The notes: generated by a model from the letters alone, not told the origin. 42,007 bases of DNA from Prochlorococcus sp. AG-388-F11 (GCA_003279845.1 QCGP01000012.1:1-42007), one strand, 5' to 3'. Positions 1-10,520 are shown, counted from the stretch's first letter. A program made the numbers and translations.

Positions 1-2
1 TT

Positions 3-1448
3 TACCCTTGTTTAGGTGGAATTTTAGGTGGAATTTCTGTTTCAAGTCACTTTTGGTTGGTTTTTATGCCGATATCTTTATTTATTTTATGGAAGGGAAG
101 CGAGAGAAAAATAGCAAATTTTTGTTGGGGTTTCTTCTTTGTTTTGATAAGTCATTCATGGTTATATGATCTTCATCCATTAACATGGCTAGGGTTTTCA
201 TGGCTTTCAAGTTTAATAATCGCCATTTCAATATTATTATTTTGTGCTTTTTTGGGTGGGTTATTAGTTTATTTATGGGGATTATTAGTTGAAATGATTC
301 TCAGGAAAGATGATGTTTTTAAAATGAAAATATTACCTTTAACAGTAAAAGTATTTTTTTTATCTTTGACTTGGGGTATTGGTGAATTGATACTTTCTCA
401 AACACCTTTTTTCTGGATAGGTTTAGGAGAGAGTCTTATCCCAGGTGATATTTATCTTGCTGGTTTGGCAAGATGGATTGGCGCAAGTGGTTTATGCGTA
501 TTACAAATATTGATTGGATTTTGGATTTTTTTTAGTCACGGTAGATGGATAAGAAAACTTCATTTTAAAAAAATATTTATTTTTGGACTTTTGATAATTG
601 TTTTCTTACATTTATTTGGGGGCCTAACAAATCCAATAAAAAGAAATTCTCAATTTTCTGTGGCTATTTGGCAAACAAATATTCCAACAAGAGAAAAATT
701 AAACATAGATGATGAGTTTATTAAAGAAAAACAATCTACCGCTCAAGAATATGCTTTAGCCAATCAAGCAAAACTTCTTGTTGCTCCTGAAGGAACTCTA
801 TCTAATAATTTTTATTTATCTAAAGGCATTAAGGTTAATACTTTGGCAGGAGGTTTCAGAAATTACAATAATGAGTTAAGAAGTTCTTTACTCGGATTTC
901 AAATTGGAGATAAATCTTTTACCTCTTTCATAGATAAAAACAGACTTGTTCCATTGGGTGAAAAAATACCTAAATTTTTAGATAGTTTTTCAAGAGGATT
1001 ATCTGCAGTGGGAGGAATTCGACCAGGCTCTGATTCAAGATTTTTTGATACTAAATTTACACCACCTTTAGCAGTAGCTATTTGTTATGAAATTAGTGAT
1101 GGATTGAAAATAAGAAAGGCTATTAATAGTGGGGCAAAACTAATAGTAACTGCTGCAAATTTAGATCCCTATCCAAAAAAGCTTTATAATCAATTTCTGT
1201 CTTTAGCTAGAGTAAGAAGTATTGAAAATAAAAAAGATAATCTACTTGTATCAAACGGCGGCCCTTCTGGTTTAGTAAGGGATGATGGGAAAATAATTAA
1301 GATTCTCGATTTAAATGCAGAGCAATATGAAATGGTTATTCCGAATTTTTCGTCCGAAAAGACTTTCTATACAAAATTTGGAGATAAACCTATTTTATTG
1401 TTGTATATATTATTCATGGGATTAAATTTCTTTTGGAAAATTAATTAA
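3..1448 (+). CDS. lnt: Apolipoprotein N-acyltransferase, 5' end cut by window edge
   Basis: Transfers the third acyl chain onto the N-terminal cysteine of lipoproteins in the inner membrane. The frame is open from position 3 with no start needed until a TTG at 57, and the upstream residues are hydrophobic and family-like, so the true start lies before the window. The first ~190 residues (counted from TTG 57) are several membrane segments. A carbon-nitrogen hydrolase domain follows from about residue 200, with the expected Glu-Lys-Cys triad visible as E245 (APEGT), K303 (GEKIPK) and C343 (AICYE). The 3' end overlaps the convergent mnmA by 8 bp, so no separate terminator fits between them. Identification is by architecture and triad; confidence is high. 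Confidence 0.9.
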   Translation, partial: YPCLGGILGGISVSSHFWLVFMPISLFILWKGSERKIANFCWGFFFVLISHSWLYDLHPLTWLGFSWLSSLIIAISILLFCAFLGGLLVYLWGLLVEMILRKDDVFKMKILPLTVKVFFLSLTWGIGELILSQTPFFWIGLGESLIPGDIYLAGLARWIGASGLCVLQILIGFWIFFSHGRWIRKLHFKKIFIFGLLIIVFLHLFGGLTNPIKRNSQFSVAIWQTNIPTREKLNIDDEFIKEKQSTAQEYALANQAKLLVAPEGTLSNNFYLSKGIKVNTLAGGFRNYNNELRSSLLGFQIGDKSFTSFIDKNRLVPLGEKIPKFLDSFSRGLSAVGGIRPGSDSRFFDTKFTPPLAVAICYEISDGLKIRKAINSGAKLIVTAANLDPYPKKLYNQFLSLARVRSIENKKDNLLVSNGGPSGLVRDDGKIIKILDLNAEQYEMVIPNFSSEKTFYTKFGDKPILLLYILFMGLNFFWKIN

Positions 1449-2598
1449 TTAATCCACCACCTAGCAAAATTTCTCCCTTATAAAAAACTGCAGCTTGTCC
1501 TGGCGTTACAGAACTTTGGCCTTCTTCAAAAATTAATTTAAATGATTTAGTTGGATTATCTAAGGTTTTCAGGGGAATTAAAATCCCTTTCACTGGATGA
1601 CTTCTATATCTAATTTGTGCTTCTACTTCTATCTCTTCATTAGGTTCTTCTATTGAAACCCAGTTAACCTTGTGAATTATTGCTTCTTTTTTAAAGAGAT
1701 CACTTTTATCCGCTACATATACTACATTTTTTTCTCTATCTAAACTTTTTACATATAGTGGTTCAGGCCAAGCAATGCCCAACCCTTTTCTTTGACCTAT
1801 CGTAAAGTGCTGAATACCATTGTGATTTCCAAGAACTTTACCATTTACATGCACAATTTCTCCTTTCTTGGGTTCAATATGTTTGTCAATAAATCTCTGC
1901 ATTGATCCATAATGCTCAACTAAACATAGATCTTGACTTTCTGGTTTTTTAGCAGTTCTCAGGCCTAATCTCAGGGCTTCTTTTCTTGTTTCTTCTTTTT
2001 TCATTTCACCAAGAGGGAACTCCAATCTGCTTAGTAATTCTTGTGAAAGACTATAAAGAAAATAACTTTGGTCTTTGTTCTCGTCAGCGCCTCTGAGAAG
2101 TAGAAAGTCCTTAAATTTAAAGTCCTCGCAATAAAGTTTTTCAGCATAAGTTGATTTTTTTATCCTTGCGTAATGTCCAGTTGCAATATGAGTAAAGTCT
2201 TTTTTGTTTATTGCGTAATTAAGCATCTTTTCAAACTTCACATTCTTGTTGCACATCGAACATGGAAGTGGAGTGAATCCTTTCTCGTAGCTTTCAGTAG
2301 TTTTTTTTATTACCTCTCTTTCGAAAATTTCTCTAGAATCTATTATTTTATGATTAATTCCTAAATCTTCACAAAGGCCAGCAGCGTCTACTAATCCTTC
2401 AGAACAACAGGAGCCTTCTCCTTTCATTAGCCAAAGAGTAAGACCCTCTACATTCCAGCCTCTTTCTACAAGAAGAGCAGCTGAGAGGGAACTATCAACG
2501 CCACCAGAAAGACCTACAATAATATTTTTTTTCTTTTTAGTTTTATTATTAGTAGAAAAATAGTTCTCTAATTTTTTATCCTTTTGTGTATTTAACAT
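1441..2598 (-). CDS. mnmA: tRNA-specific 2-thiouridylase MnmA
   Basis: Adds sulfur to the 2-position of wobble uridine in tRNAs for Lys, Glu and Gln, using ATP activation. The 385-residue protein carries the PP-loop GLSGGVDSS (residues 29-37). The two candidate catalytic cysteines are in PCSMCNK (C116, aligning with the E. coli nucleophile region) and SQDLC (C225). The start is ATG at 2598. The first ~24 residues are a Lys/Asn-rich tail ahead of the catalytic fold. It is divergent from the nnr gene with only 37 bp between the starts, so the promoters must be very compact or overlapping. An extra cysteine pair (GSCCSEG, about residues 62-68) lies close to the PP-loop. Confidence 0.95.
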   Translation of the reverse strand: MLNTQKDKKLENYFSTNNKTKKKKNIIVGLSGGVDSSLSAALLVERGWNVEGLTLWLMKGEGSCCSEGLVDAAGLCEDLGINHKIIDSREIFEREVIKKTTESYEKGFTPLPCSMCNKNVKFEKMLNYAINKKDFTHIATGHYARIKKSTYAEKLYCEDFKFKDFLLLRGADENKDQSYFLYSLSQELLSRLEFPLGEMKKEETRKEALRLGLRTAKKPESQDLCLVEHYGSMQRFIDKHIEPKKGEIVHVNGKVLGNHNGIQHFTIGQRKGLGIAWPEPLYVKSLDREKNVVYVADKSDLFKKEAIIHKVNWVSIEEPNEEIEVEAQIRYRSHPVKGILIPLKTLDNPTKSFKLIFEEGQSSVTPGQAAVFYKGEILLGGGLIN

Positions 2599-2635
2599 GG
2601 AAGTTTAAATTTTTGAACAGTACTTCAATTGATTT

Positions 2636-4210
2636 ATGCTAATTATGAACGAAATTGTATGGCCAACAATTGACTCTAAACATTTAATTGTTGATTCAAA
2701 GCAAATGTTGATAATTGAGAAAGAAATGTTTTCTGATGGAATGCCTCAAGAAGCATTGATGGAAAAAGCTGGCATCCTAATTAGTAGATGGCTTTTGAAA
2801 AGGAAACCTCTTTTAAAGCATGGAATAACCGTTTTAATAGGTCCTGGCAATAATGGTGGGGATGGTGCCGTAATAGCACGAGAGCTTTTTTTGAAAGGTT
2901 TTTTAGTCCAGGTATGGTGCCCATTCCCGATAAAAAAAACATTAACAAATAACCACCTCAACTATCTTACATCTCTTGGTGTTACAAAATTAGTAGAGCC
3001 ACCTGATGTAAGTGGGAAAGAACTCTGGATTGATGCGGTTTTTGGTAATAATCAAACAAGAAAAGTTGATACTAAATTAATTAAACTACTTAATCAAAAA
3101 TTTCATAACAAATATGGCAAGGTAATAAGTATTGATATTCCAACAGGATTATGTCCTGATAAAGGAGAGCCTTTTTCAGATAACGCAGTAAAGGCAGATT
3201 ATACCTTGGCCATTGGTCTTCATAAGATTGGGTTAACGCAAGATTCTGCTTTACCTTTTGTTGGAAAATTGCATTGTATAGATGTTGGGGTGCCTATTAG
3301 TAAGCTGTCCAAAGTTGATAAAAAGATTTTTAAGATTAGTTATGAAGATTTAAAAAATATTAATTTACCTTCTTTACCAAAAAATTCCAACAAATATAAA
3401 AGAGGTAGAACATTACTAATAGCCGGAAGTGAAAAATATCCTGGCGCTGCCTACTTAGCATTAAAAGGGGCCATATCAAGTGGAGCAGGCTTTGTCTCTG
3501 CGGTCCTGCCTGGGATAGTTGCTGAGTCTATTTGGCAGGTTGCACCAGAAATAGTTTTAAAAGAAACTATGCAATCCAATCAAAGTGGAAATGCATCTTT
3601 ATTTAGTGCATTAAAGAATATTGATTTAAGTGCATTTGATTCATTAGCTGTCGGCCCAGGAATAGGAATTGATAATGATGACTGGGAAAAATCAAAGGAC
3701 TACCTTATAGCTTTTGAAGGATTATTGATCTTGGATGCAGATGCACTTAACAGAATTTCGGAATCTAAGTTAAGGTCAAATTTCTTTTTAGAGAGAAAAT
3801 TTAAAACATGGATTACACCACATAGCAAAGAATTTCGAAGATTATTCCCTGATATCAAATCTGAGACCAATGTAGGACTAGCTCTTAAAGCGGCCAAAGA
3901 ATTTAATATTAGTGTTTTATTAAAGGGAGCTAACAGCATAGTTGCTGATGATAAAAAAGCATGGCAACTTTTTGGAACCGATTCGCAGACAGCCAGAGCT
4001 GGATTAGGTGATCTTTTAACCGGATTTGTAGCTGGCAGTTCTGCTATTGATTTGACCTTTTATAGAAATATAAAAACTGATTTTTTTGCTAAATACCTAC
4101 TTTTACATTCATTTGCCGCATCAAAGTGTAAAACTGGGTCAAATGCTTATGCTATTGGTGAGGAATTATCAAAATTAATGAGAAAGAAGAAAACGAGACA
4201 AATATCTTGA
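2636..4210 (+). CDS. nnr: Bifunctional NAD(P)H-hydrate epimerase / dehydratase
   Basis: Repairs damaged NAD(P)H: the N-terminal half epimerises R-NAD(P)HX and the C-terminal half dehydrates S-NAD(P)HX with ADP or ATP. The N-terminal YjeF-type domain (about residues 15-235) shows GPGNNGGDG. The C-terminal ribokinase-like domain (about 250-515) shows LIAGSEKYPGAA, AVGPGIG, LDADALN, TPHSKEF and the phosphate-binding GLGDLLTG. The length of 524 residues fits the fused bacterial form. An ATG three codons downstream (2645) is an alternative start. It is followed by 140 bp without a gene before the sigma factor gene. Confidence 0.93.
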   Translation: MLIMNEIVWPTIDSKHLIVDSKQMLIIEKEMFSDGMPQEALMEKAGILISRWLLKRKPLLKHGITVLIGPGNNGGDGAVIARELFLKGFLVQVWCPFPIKKTLTNNHLNYLTSLGVTKLVEPPDVSGKELWIDAVFGNNQTRKVDTKLIKLLNQKFHNKYGKVISIDIPTGLCPDKGEPFSDNAVKADYTLAIGLHKIGLTQDSALPFVGKLHCIDVGVPISKLSKVDKKIFKISYEDLKNINLPSLPKNSNKYKRGRTLLIAGSEKYPGAAYLALKGAISSGAGFVSAVLPGIVAESIWQVAPEIVLKETMQSNQSGNASLFSALKNIDLSAFDSLAVGPGIGIDNDDWEKSKDYLIAFEGLLILDADALNRISESKLRSNFFLERKFKTWITPHSKEFRRLFPDIKSETNVGLALKAAKEFNISVLLKGANSIVADDKKAWQLFGTDSQTARAGLGDLLTGFVAGSSAIDLTFYRNIKTDFFAKYLLLHSFAASKCKTGSNAYAIGEELSKLMRKKKTRQIS

Positions 4211-4350
4211 AAGAAACAATTTAAGAGAGTTATTTTTAGTTTTAAACACATATATATAGAAATATTACCTGAAATCTGAAGCGCGCATTAAATATTCGGC
4301 TATTTCTGGAAAAGTGTAGGAAAGTTTTAATACCTTATTAGGGTCAAAAA
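4211..4350 (+). promoter_or_regulatory. Leader region of the sigma factor gene
   Basis: This 140-bp gap is long for this genome and probably holds the promoter of the downstream sigma factor gene. I see AT-rich runs and the more GC-rich segment GAAGCGCGC near 4278, but no clear -35/-10 pair, no convincing terminator for the upstream gene, and no small ORF worth calling. Confidence 0.3.
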
Positions 4351-5292
4351 ATGGTTTCATCAGTACCAGCTCACACAGAGCCACAGAAAAGGAAGGGTAA
4401 TGATCCAATTAGTTGGTATTTGCAAAACATCGGTAGAGTTCCTTTGTTAACTCCTGCTGAAGAGATTGAATTGGGTAATCAAGTTCAGAGAATGATGCTT
4501 CTTACAGAAGATGGCCAATTAAATGAAAAAAATAAAGATTTCACAAAGCAGCAAAAAAGAACAATAAAAATTGGAAGAAGAGCTAAAGAGAGAATGATGA
4601 AAGCTAATTTAAGATTAGTTGTTAGTGTGGCAAAAAAATACCAAGGCAAAGGTCTTGAACTTCTTGATTTAGTTCAAGAAGGTTCTCTTGGGTTGGAAAG
4701 GGCTGTTGAAAAATTTGACCCCACAAGAGGTTATAAGTTTTCTACATATGCTTTTTGGTGGATCCGTCAAAGTATGACAAGAGCAATTGCTTGTCAATCA
4801 CGAACTATCCGTTTACCAGTGCATTTAAGTGAGAGACTAGCATCTATAAGAAAAGTTAGCAGGGATTTGGCACACAAACTTGGAGCTATGCCAAGCAGAA
4901 TTGAAATTGCAGAAGCTATGGAAATTGATGTTGATGAATTAGACTCTGTTTTAAGACAAGCTTTATCAACAAGCAGTTTAGATGCTCCAGTGAATGGAGA
5001 TGATGGCAGGAGTTTCTTAGGTGATTTAATTGCTGATAGTAATAATGAAGAACCTTTAGATCAAGTTGAACAGAAGATGCATCAAGAGCAACTTGGGAAA
5101 TGGTTAAGTCATCTAAGCGAACAAGAGCAACATGTTCTTAAGTTAAGGTTTGGCCTAGATGGAAATGAGAGACATACTCTTGCTGAGATTGGAAGATTAT
5201 TAGAAGTTTCAAGGGAGAGAGTTAGACAAGTTGAACTTAAGGCATTAAGGAAATTAAGAAATTTGACCAGAAAATTACCAAGTGGCATTTAA
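4351..5292 (+). CDS. Group 2 sigma-70 family RNA polymerase sigma factor
   Basis: A promoter-recognition subunit of RNA polymerase. At 313 residues it lacks the long N-terminal region 1.1 of a principal sigma. Region 1.2 (DPISWYLQNIGRVPLLTPAE, residues 19-38), region 2 with the core-binding and -10 recognition segments (LLDLVQEGSLGLERAV, YKFSTYAFWWIRQ), region 3, and a region 4 helix-turn-helix (HTLAEIGRLLEVSRERVRQV) are all present. The near-complete match of region 2 to the principal sigma places it in group 2, the non-essential SigB-E class of cyanobacteria; which paralogue cannot be told from the sequence alone. It ends 1 bp before the stop of the convergent pdhA gene, so the two transcripts must overlap. 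Confidence 0.9.
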   Translation: MVSSVPAHTEPQKRKGNDPISWYLQNIGRVPLLTPAEEIELGNQVQRMMLLTEDGQLNEKNKDFTKQQKRTIKIGRRAKERMMKANLRLVVSVAKKYQGKGLELLDLVQEGSLGLERAVEKFDPTRGYKFSTYAFWWIRQSMTRAIACQSRTIRLPVHLSERLASIRKVSRDLAHKLGAMPSRIEIAEAMEIDVDELDSVLRQALSTSSLDAPVNGDDGRSFLGDLIADSNNEEPLDQVEQKMHQEQLGKWLSHLSEQEQHVLKLRFGLDGNERHTLAEIGRLLEVSRERVRQVELKALRKLRNLTRKLPSGI

Positions 5293-5293
5293 T

Positions 5294-6367
5294 CTAATCT
5301 TCTGCCCAAATATATTTAGTTAGCTCATTTGAAGGTGGCTCAGGTGCTTCTAAAGCATTTTTAACGGACTCTGATATTTCGGTATCTATTCTCTTTTCAA
5401 TACTTTTTAATTCTTCTTCTGTTGCAAATTTACCATCAATAATCTCTTGGGCTAATTTCTTAATGGGATCTCTTTTCCCCCAAAATTCCTTCTCTTTTTC
5501 AGACCTTAATTCATCTGGATCTGCTAGAGAATGTCCTCTATATCTGTAAGTCAGGCATTCTAAAAGTGTAGGCCCCTCTCCTGCTCTTGCCCGATCAATG
5601 GCTCTTTGAGCAGCTCCTCTTACAGCCAATACATCCATCCCATCAACTTCTTCTCCATGCATCCCAAAAGCAGAGGCTTTTCTCCAGATTTCAGGATTAC
5701 TAGTTGCTCTATCGTGAGCCATACCAATGGCCCATTTATTATTCTCAACAACAAAAATTATGGGTAATTTCCATAATTGAGCCATATTTAAACATTCAAA
5801 AAACTGTCCATTATTGCACGTCCCATCTCCAAAGAATGCTGCAGTTACTGCATCACTACTTTTATTTCCATTAACTTCCCTTTTATATTTACTTGAAAAG
5901 GCTGCCCCTAAAGCAACTGGAATTCCTTCTCCTATGAATGCGTATCCGCCTAGCAAGTGATGCTCTCTTGAAAATAAGTGCATAGACCCCCCTCGGCCTT
6001 TACTACAACCTGTAGCTTTACCAAAAAGTTCACTCATTACCTCGAAGGAGGGAACTCCTGCACTTAGAGCATGGACATGATCACGATAGGTGCTACAAAA
6101 CCAATCATGTTTCTTTTTCATGGCACCAATTACTCCAGTACTTATAGCTTCTTGGCCGTTATATAAATGAACGAAACCAAACATTTTCCCCCGGTAGTAC
6201 ATTTCTGCACACTTATCTTCGAATCTTCGACCAAGAGTCATATCTTCAAAAAGAAATAATCCGGTTTCTCGATCTAATTCGGCTTTTTTTATATCTTGAA
6301 GATTTGAGATTCTCTCTACATGTGTTTCCAAGAAAAATACCTTAATGAAGTTTTGATTTGTTAACAT
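5294..6367 (-). CDS. pdhA: Pyruvate dehydrogenase E1 component, alpha subunit
   Basis: Thiamine-diphosphate-dependent decarboxylation of pyruvate in the pyruvate dehydrogenase complex, feeding acetyl-CoA to fatty acids and the partial TCA cycle. The 357-residue protein shows the thiamine-diphosphate motif from GDG (residues 180-182) to the paired Asn (209-210), the substrate loop region [15 protein letters not shown] (117-130) and the regulatory-loop region [13 protein letters not shown]. The ATG at 6367 gives a hydrophobic start ([12 protein letters not shown]); a TTG at 6331 (LETHVERIS) would remove it and is a reasonable alternative. The beta subunit is not adjacent, as is common in cyanobacteria. 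It is divergent from the ftn2 gene across 113 bp. Confidence 0.95.
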   Translation of the reverse strand: MLTNQNFIKVFFLETHVERISNLQDIKKAELDRETGLFLFEDMTLGRRFEDKCAEMYYRGKMFGFVHLYNGQEAISTGVIGAMKKKHDWFCSTYRDHVHALSAGVPSFEVMSELFGKATGCSKGRGGSMHLFSREHHLLGGYAFIGEGIPVALGAAFSSKYKREVNGNKSSDAVTAAFFGDGTCNNGQFFECLNMAQLWKLPIIFVVENNKWAIGMAHDRATSNPEIWRKASAFGMHGEEVDGMDVLAVRGAAQRAIDRARAGEGPTLLECLTYRYRGHSLADPDELRSEKEKEFWGKRDPIKKLAQEIIDGKFATEEELKSIEKRIDTEISESVKNALEAPEPPSNELTKYIWAED

Positions 6368-6480
6368 TCTAAGCCGTGAAGGTCAGTTTTTATGATTTTT
6401 TTTAATAACTCTGCAAGACCTTATGAAAAAATTTTTTAACTTGATAAAATTTATCTAAGAAATTTTAATAGGATATTTGT

Positions 6481-8586
6481 TTGGAACTTCCTTTAGATCA
6501 TTTTCGTTTAATCGGCGTAAGCCCCTCTGCAACACCCGAGGAGATATTAAGAGCTTTTCAATTAAGGTTGGATAAAACTCCTGATGAAGGATTTACTTAT
6601 GAAGTTTTAACTCAAAGATCAGAGTTGCTTCGTCTCACTGCTGATTTACTTACAGATCCAGAAAGCAGGAGAGAATACGACAATTTGTTACTAAATGGTG
6701 TATCTGGACTAGAGTTTTCTTCAAATAGAGAAGTTGCAGGATTAATACTTCTTTGGGAGTCTGGCTCCCCAAAAGAAGCTTTCAGAATTACTAGAAAAGC
6801 TTTGCAACCCCCACAAACACCAGCTTTAGGAAGTAGTAGAGAAGCCGATCTAACTCTCTTGGCTGCTTTAGCAGCTAGAGATTCTGCAATTAAGGAACAA
6901 CAGCTGAGATGCTATTCAAACGCTGCAGAATTTTTACAGGAAGGTATTCAACTTCTTCAAAGAATGGGAAAGCTTGGAGAAAGAAGGAAAGAACTTGAGG
7001 AAGACTTGATTTCTCTACTCCCTTACAGAATTTTAGATTTACTTAGTAGGGATTTAAATGATCAGGAGTCTCATAAAAAGGGTTTAAATATGCTGGAAAA
7101 TTTAATAATTAAAAGAGGTGGTTTGGAAGGTAATAACAAATCTGAATATGGAGACTATCTCAATCAGCAAGAATTTGAAGCTTTTTTTCAACAAATTAAG
7201 CCATATTTGACAGTTCAAGAACAGATAGATTTGTTTCTTGATTTACAAAAAAGAGGATCATTAGAGGCAGGATTTTTAGCTTTTCTATCTTTGACAGCTA
7301 TTGGGTTTTATAGAAGAAAGCCGGAAAAATTATTTGAGGCCAGGAAAATCCTTAAGAAATTAAATTTGTCAGGTTTAGATTCCATGCCTCTCATTGGTTG
7401 TTTAGATCTGCTTTTAGCAGATATTGATCAGGCCTCAGCAAGGTTCTCCAGCAGTTCTGATGAACAATTACGAGATTGGCTAAATAATTATCCAGGTAAT
7501 CAATTAGAAGCAATATGTATTTTCTGTAAAAATTGGTTAGAGAATGATGTTTTGGTTGGTTATAGAGATATTGAATCAAAAGAGGTTGATTTAGATTCTT
7601 GGTTTGAAGATAACGAAATTCAAGAATTTATAGAAAAATTAGAAAAGAGATCAAATAAAAATTTTATTAAATCAAATATTCAAAATCAACAAATTAATAA
7701 AAATTACCCTACAAAAATCTCTGAAGATTTGGATAATACATTAAAAAATATTGACGAAAGGAGATTACCCTGGCCGGGAGGTATAAAACAAGAATACGAA
7801 AAGCTTGATATCCCACAAACAATCTTTAATGAGGAAATCTTTAAAAATAAGCCGATAGAATTTTATAAATACCTTATTGAAAAAATTGCTGAATTTAAAT
7901 TTGGTTTTGGGGAGTTCTTGAAGGGGAAAGAGATTATTAGTCGGACACCTTACTTAAGTTATCTATATGCTTTTTTGATCTTATTTATATTTGGTATTGC
8001 TGTTGGATTGATAAGAAATAATTTAAAAAATTCTAATAATGGTGAAGCTGTTACCGATCAACCTTTAATTGTTGCAGATAACAATCAAAACGTTATTAAG
8101 AAAGATAATATTCAAGAAATTAAAAAAAAATCTTCAAATGAATTGAATTCTAATGCTGGGAAATTTACTTCAAATAATTCCTTCAAAGTTAAAGAAATTA
8201 CTAAAACCTCGCCTTCTTTAGAAGAGATAAGAACTTTAATTAATGCATGGCTTCAAATTAAAAGTAATTACCTAGCCGGAAAGAGTGAAATTAATCTTTC
8301 CAAGATTGTTATTAAAGGTTTGATTGATAGAACAATCGAAGAAAGACAAAATGATATAAAAAAGGGCATTTATAAAGAAATTAATTCCCAAATAAAGAAT
8401 ATTGAATTGGAATCACAAACTTCCTCAAGAATAGTTGTTTTAGTTGAATTAAATTATCTAGAGAGAATAAAAAATAATTCTGGAGAATTTGTTAATGAAA
8501 CATTATTAACTCCGCTAAAAGTCAAATATATTTTTGGTTTTTCTAATAAATCATGGAAATTGGTTGATTTTGTAAGTGGCTTATAA
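6481..8586 (+). CDS. ftn2: Cell division protein Ftn2/ZipN (ARC6 homologue)
   Basis: A membrane anchor for the FtsZ ring, specific to cyanobacteria and plastids. The first ~70 residues form a degenerate J-like domain (FRLIGVSPSATPEEILRAF, then TDPESRREYDNLL). A long helical region follows to about residue 480, then a single membrane segment near residues 493-513 (SYLYAFLILFIFGIAVGLI). A polar linker leads to a C-terminal ARC6/IMS-like domain (about 585-701) ending in WKLVDFVSGL. The start is TTG at 6481, next to the J-like domain. The middle and linker are Asn/Lys-rich, as expected from AT-rich DNA. It lies 50 bp upstream of ffh on the same strand. Confidence 0.9.
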   Translation: MELPLDHFRLIGVSPSATPEEILRAFQLRLDKTPDEGFTYEVLTQRSELLRLTADLLTDPESRREYDNLLLNGVSGLEFSSNREVAGLILLWESGSPKEAFRITRKALQPPQTPALGSSREADLTLLAALAARDSAIKEQQLRCYSNAAEFLQEGIQLLQRMGKLGERRKELEEDLISLLPYRILDLLSRDLNDQESHKKGLNMLENLIIKRGGLEGNNKSEYGDYLNQQEFEAFFQQIKPYLTVQEQIDLFLDLQKRGSLEAGFLAFLSLTAIGFYRRKPEKLFEARKILKKLNLSGLDSMPLIGCLDLLLADIDQASARFSSSSDEQLRDWLNNYPGNQLEAICIFCKNWLENDVLVGYRDIESKEVDLDSWFEDNEIQEFIEKLEKRSNKNFIKSNIQNQQINKNYPTKISEDLDNTLKNIDERRLPWPGGIKQEYEKLDIPQTIFNEEIFKNKPIEFYKYLIEKIAEFKFGFGEFLKGKEIISRTPYLSYLYAFLILFIFGIAVGLIRNNLKNSNNGEAVTDQPLIVADNNQNVIKKDNIQEIKKKSSNELNSNAGKFTSNNSFKVKEITKTSPSLEEIRTLINAWLQIKSNYLAGKSEINLSKIVIKGLIDRTIEERQNDIKKGIYKEINSQIKNIELESQTSSRIVVLVELNYLERIKNNSGEFVNETLLTPLKVKYIFGFSNKSWKLVDFVSGL

Positions 8587-8609
8587 AAATTAAAAATTTC
8601 AAGATCATC

Positions 8610-8615
8610 TATAAT
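8610..8615 (+). promoter_or_regulatory. Candidate -10 box for ffh
   Basis: A perfect TATAAT lies 21 bp before the ffh ATG at 8637, which would place a transcript start near 8622 with a leader of about 15 nt. No -35 box is obvious, as usual in Prochlorococcus. It sits in the 50-bp gap after ftn2. Confidence 0.4.
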
Positions 8616-8636
8616 GGGTAAAATTACTTTTTAATA

Positions 8637-10061
8637 ATGTTTGATGAACTCTCATCACGCTTTGAAGACGCAGTAAAGGGTTTAAGGGGCGAAACAAAAA
8701 TTAGTGAAAATAATATCAATGATGCTTTAAATCAGGTAAAAAGAGCACTACTTGATGCCGATGTTAGTTTATCTGTAGTGAAAGAATTTATTTCAGATGT
8801 TAAAGATAAAGCTATTGGAGAGGAAGTAGTTAGGGGTGTCAATCCAAGCCAAAAATTTATAGAAGTTGTAAATAAAGAATTAATTAACATAATGGGAAAT
8901 GAAAATTCTCCATTAAACGAAAATACAAATAGTCCTACTGTAATTTTAATGGCTGGACTTCAGGGGGCTGGTAAAACAACTGCAACAGGAAAATTAGGCC
9001 TTTATCTTAAAGAAAAAGATAAAAAAGTTCTTTTGGTGGCTGCTGATATTTATCGACCAGCAGCTGTAGAGCAACTTAAAACGCTAGGAAGTCAATATGA
9101 ATTAGAAGTTTTTTCAGCTAAAGAAAAAAATAGCAAACCAGAAGAGATAACTAAGGATGCATTAAGTTATGCGAGTGAAAATAATTTCAATTCGATCATT
9201 ATTGACACTGCAGGAAGATTGCAAATTGACGATTCAATGATGAGTGAAATGGTTCGAATAAAAGAAGTTTCTAATCCTGATGAGGTTTTGCTTGTTGTTG
9301 ATTCTATGATTGGCCAAGAAGCGGCTGACTTGACAAAATCTTTTCATGAGAAAGTAGGTATATCAGGAGCGATATTGACTAAGTTAGATGGAGACTCAAG
9401 AGGGGGTGCAGCTTTATCAATAAGAAAAATAAGTGGTAAACCAATTAAATTTATTGGTGTAGGAGAAAAAATAGAGGCTCTGCAACCATTCCATCCAGAG
9501 AGAATGGCTAGCAGAATCTTAGGCATGGGTGATGTCTTGACACTTGTTGAAAAAGCCCAAAAAGAAGTTGAGCTTGCTGATGCAGAAGCTATGCAAAAGA
9601 AGCTTCAAGAAGCAACATTTGACTTTAATGACTTTGTTAAACAAATGAGGTTAATAAAAAGGATGGGATCACTTGGTGGATTGATAAAACTAATACCTGG
9701 AATGAATAAAATAGATGATGGGATGATCAGAGATGGCGAAGATCAACTTAAGAAAATAGAATCTATGATTTCTTCTATGACTCTTGAGGAGAAACAAAAA
9801 CCTGAAGTTCTTGCTGCTCAACCTTCAAGAAGACAAAGGATCGCTCAGGGTAGTGGTTATGCAGCAAAAGATGTAGATAAAGTATTGGCTGATTTTCAAA
9901 GAATGAGAGGTTTTATGAAACAAATGTCAAATGGAGGAATGCCAGGAATGGGAGGAATGCCAGGAATGGGAGGAATGCCAGGAATGGGTGGAATGAATGG
10001 TAACAAACCAATAAAAAAACAAAAAAATAATAAGAAGAAAAAAGGGTTTGCTGATTTATAG
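8637..10061 (+). CDS. ffh: Signal recognition particle protein Ffh (SRP54)
   Basis: The GTPase that binds signal sequences of nascent membrane proteins and delivers ribosomes to FtsY; it also binds 4.5S RNA. The N domain covers about residues 1-95. The G domain shows the P-loop GLQGAGKTT (107-115), DTAGRL (about 189-194) and TKLDGDSRGG. A methionine-rich M domain runs from about 300 to the end. The M-domain tail has a repeated GMPGMG run encoded by 18-bp tandem repeats, then a basic tail. The 474 residues are within the family range. rpsP follows closely, a common neighbour of ffh. Confidence 0.97.
   Translation: MFDELSSRFEDAVKGLRGETKISENNINDALNQVKRALLDADVSLSVVKEFISDVKDKAIGEEVVRGVNPSQKFIEVVNKELINIMGNENSPLNENTNSPTVILMAGLQGAGKTTATGKLGLYLKEKDKKVLLVAADIYRPAAVEQLKTLGSQYELEVFSAKEKNSKPEEITKDALSYASENNFNSIIIDTAGRLQIDDSMMSEMVRIKEVSNPDEVLLVVDSMIGQEAADLTKSFHEKVGISGAILTKLDGDSRGGAALSIRKISGKPIKFIGVGEKIEALQPFHPERMASRILGMGDVLTLVEKAQKEVELADAEAMQKKLQEATFDFNDFVKQMRLIKRMGSLGGLIKLIPGMNKIDDGMIRDGEDQLKKIESMISSMTLEEKQKPEVLAAQPSRRQRIAQGSGYAAKDVDKVLADFQRMRGFMKQMSNGGMPGMGGMPGMGGMPGMGGMNGNKPIKKQKNNKKKKGFADL
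9933..9986 (+). repeat. Three perfect 18-bp tandem repeats in ffh
   Basis: The unit GGAGGAATGCCAGGAATG occurs three times without change (9933-9950, 9951-9968, 9969-9986) and is followed by a shortened, altered copy. Each unit encodes GGMPGM in frame, so copy-number change would lengthen or shorten the Gly/Met-rich tail of the M domain without breaking the frame. Confidence 0.9.
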
Positions 10062-10115
10062 TTTCTAAATTTTTACCTTTGAATGATATTATTATTAAAA
10101 ACGCATTTATTTAAA

Positions 10116-10478
10116 ATGATTAAATTGCGCCTTAAGCGCTTTGGAAAGAAAAAAGAGGCAAGTTTCAGAATTGTTGCATGCAATAGTACTTCCAGAAGGG
10201 ATGGTAGACCTTTACAAGAACTAGGTTTTTATAACCCAAGAACTAAGGAGACACGGCTTGACACAGAAGCTTTAAGAATAAGACTTACTCAGGGTGCTCA
10301 GCCAACTAATGTAGTGAGAACTTTATTAGAAAAGGGAGGTTTATTAGAAAAAATAGAAAGACCTTCTATCGCTATTGGTAAGGCAAAGTTGGAGAAGGAA
10401 AAAGTAGATAAAGCCCAAACCAAAGAAGTTGAAAACGATAGTGCTAAAGCTGAAAATGATAGTAACGAAGAAGTTTAA
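10116..10478 (+). CDS. rpsP: 30S ribosomal protein S16
   Basis: A small-subunit ribosomal protein needed for 30S assembly. The family begins [13 protein letters not shown], so the ATG at 10116 is chosen; an upstream in-frame ATG at 10083 would add 11 hydrophobic residues foreign to the family. The core ([27 protein letters not shown], residues 17-50) is typical. After about residue 85 there is a Lys/Glu/Asn-rich acidic tail (to residue 120) as seen in cyanobacterial S16. It is 54 bp after ffh and 42 bp before the PhoH gene, all on the same strand, so likely cotranscribed. Confidence 0.95.
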   Translation: MIKLRLKRFGKKKEASFRIVACNSTSRRDGRPLQELGFYNPRTKETRLDTEALRIRLTQGAQPTNVVRTLLEKGGLLEKIERPSIAIGKAKLEKEKVDKAQTKEVENDSAKAENDSNEEV

Positions 10479-10520
10479 AGCTAGTGGTTTGATTGATATC
10501 TATTCTTATAAAATAACTAA

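Noticed and set aside
1441..1448. Overlap of convergent lnt and mnmA
   Set aside because: Short 3' overlaps of convergent genes are common in streamlined genomes; the DUF3611/surE overlap at 19381-19401 is of the same kind.
10083..10115. Eleven-residue extension at the start of S16
   Set aside because: The family begins at MIKLRLKRF, and the extra hydrophobic residues would be out of place on a ribosomal protein.
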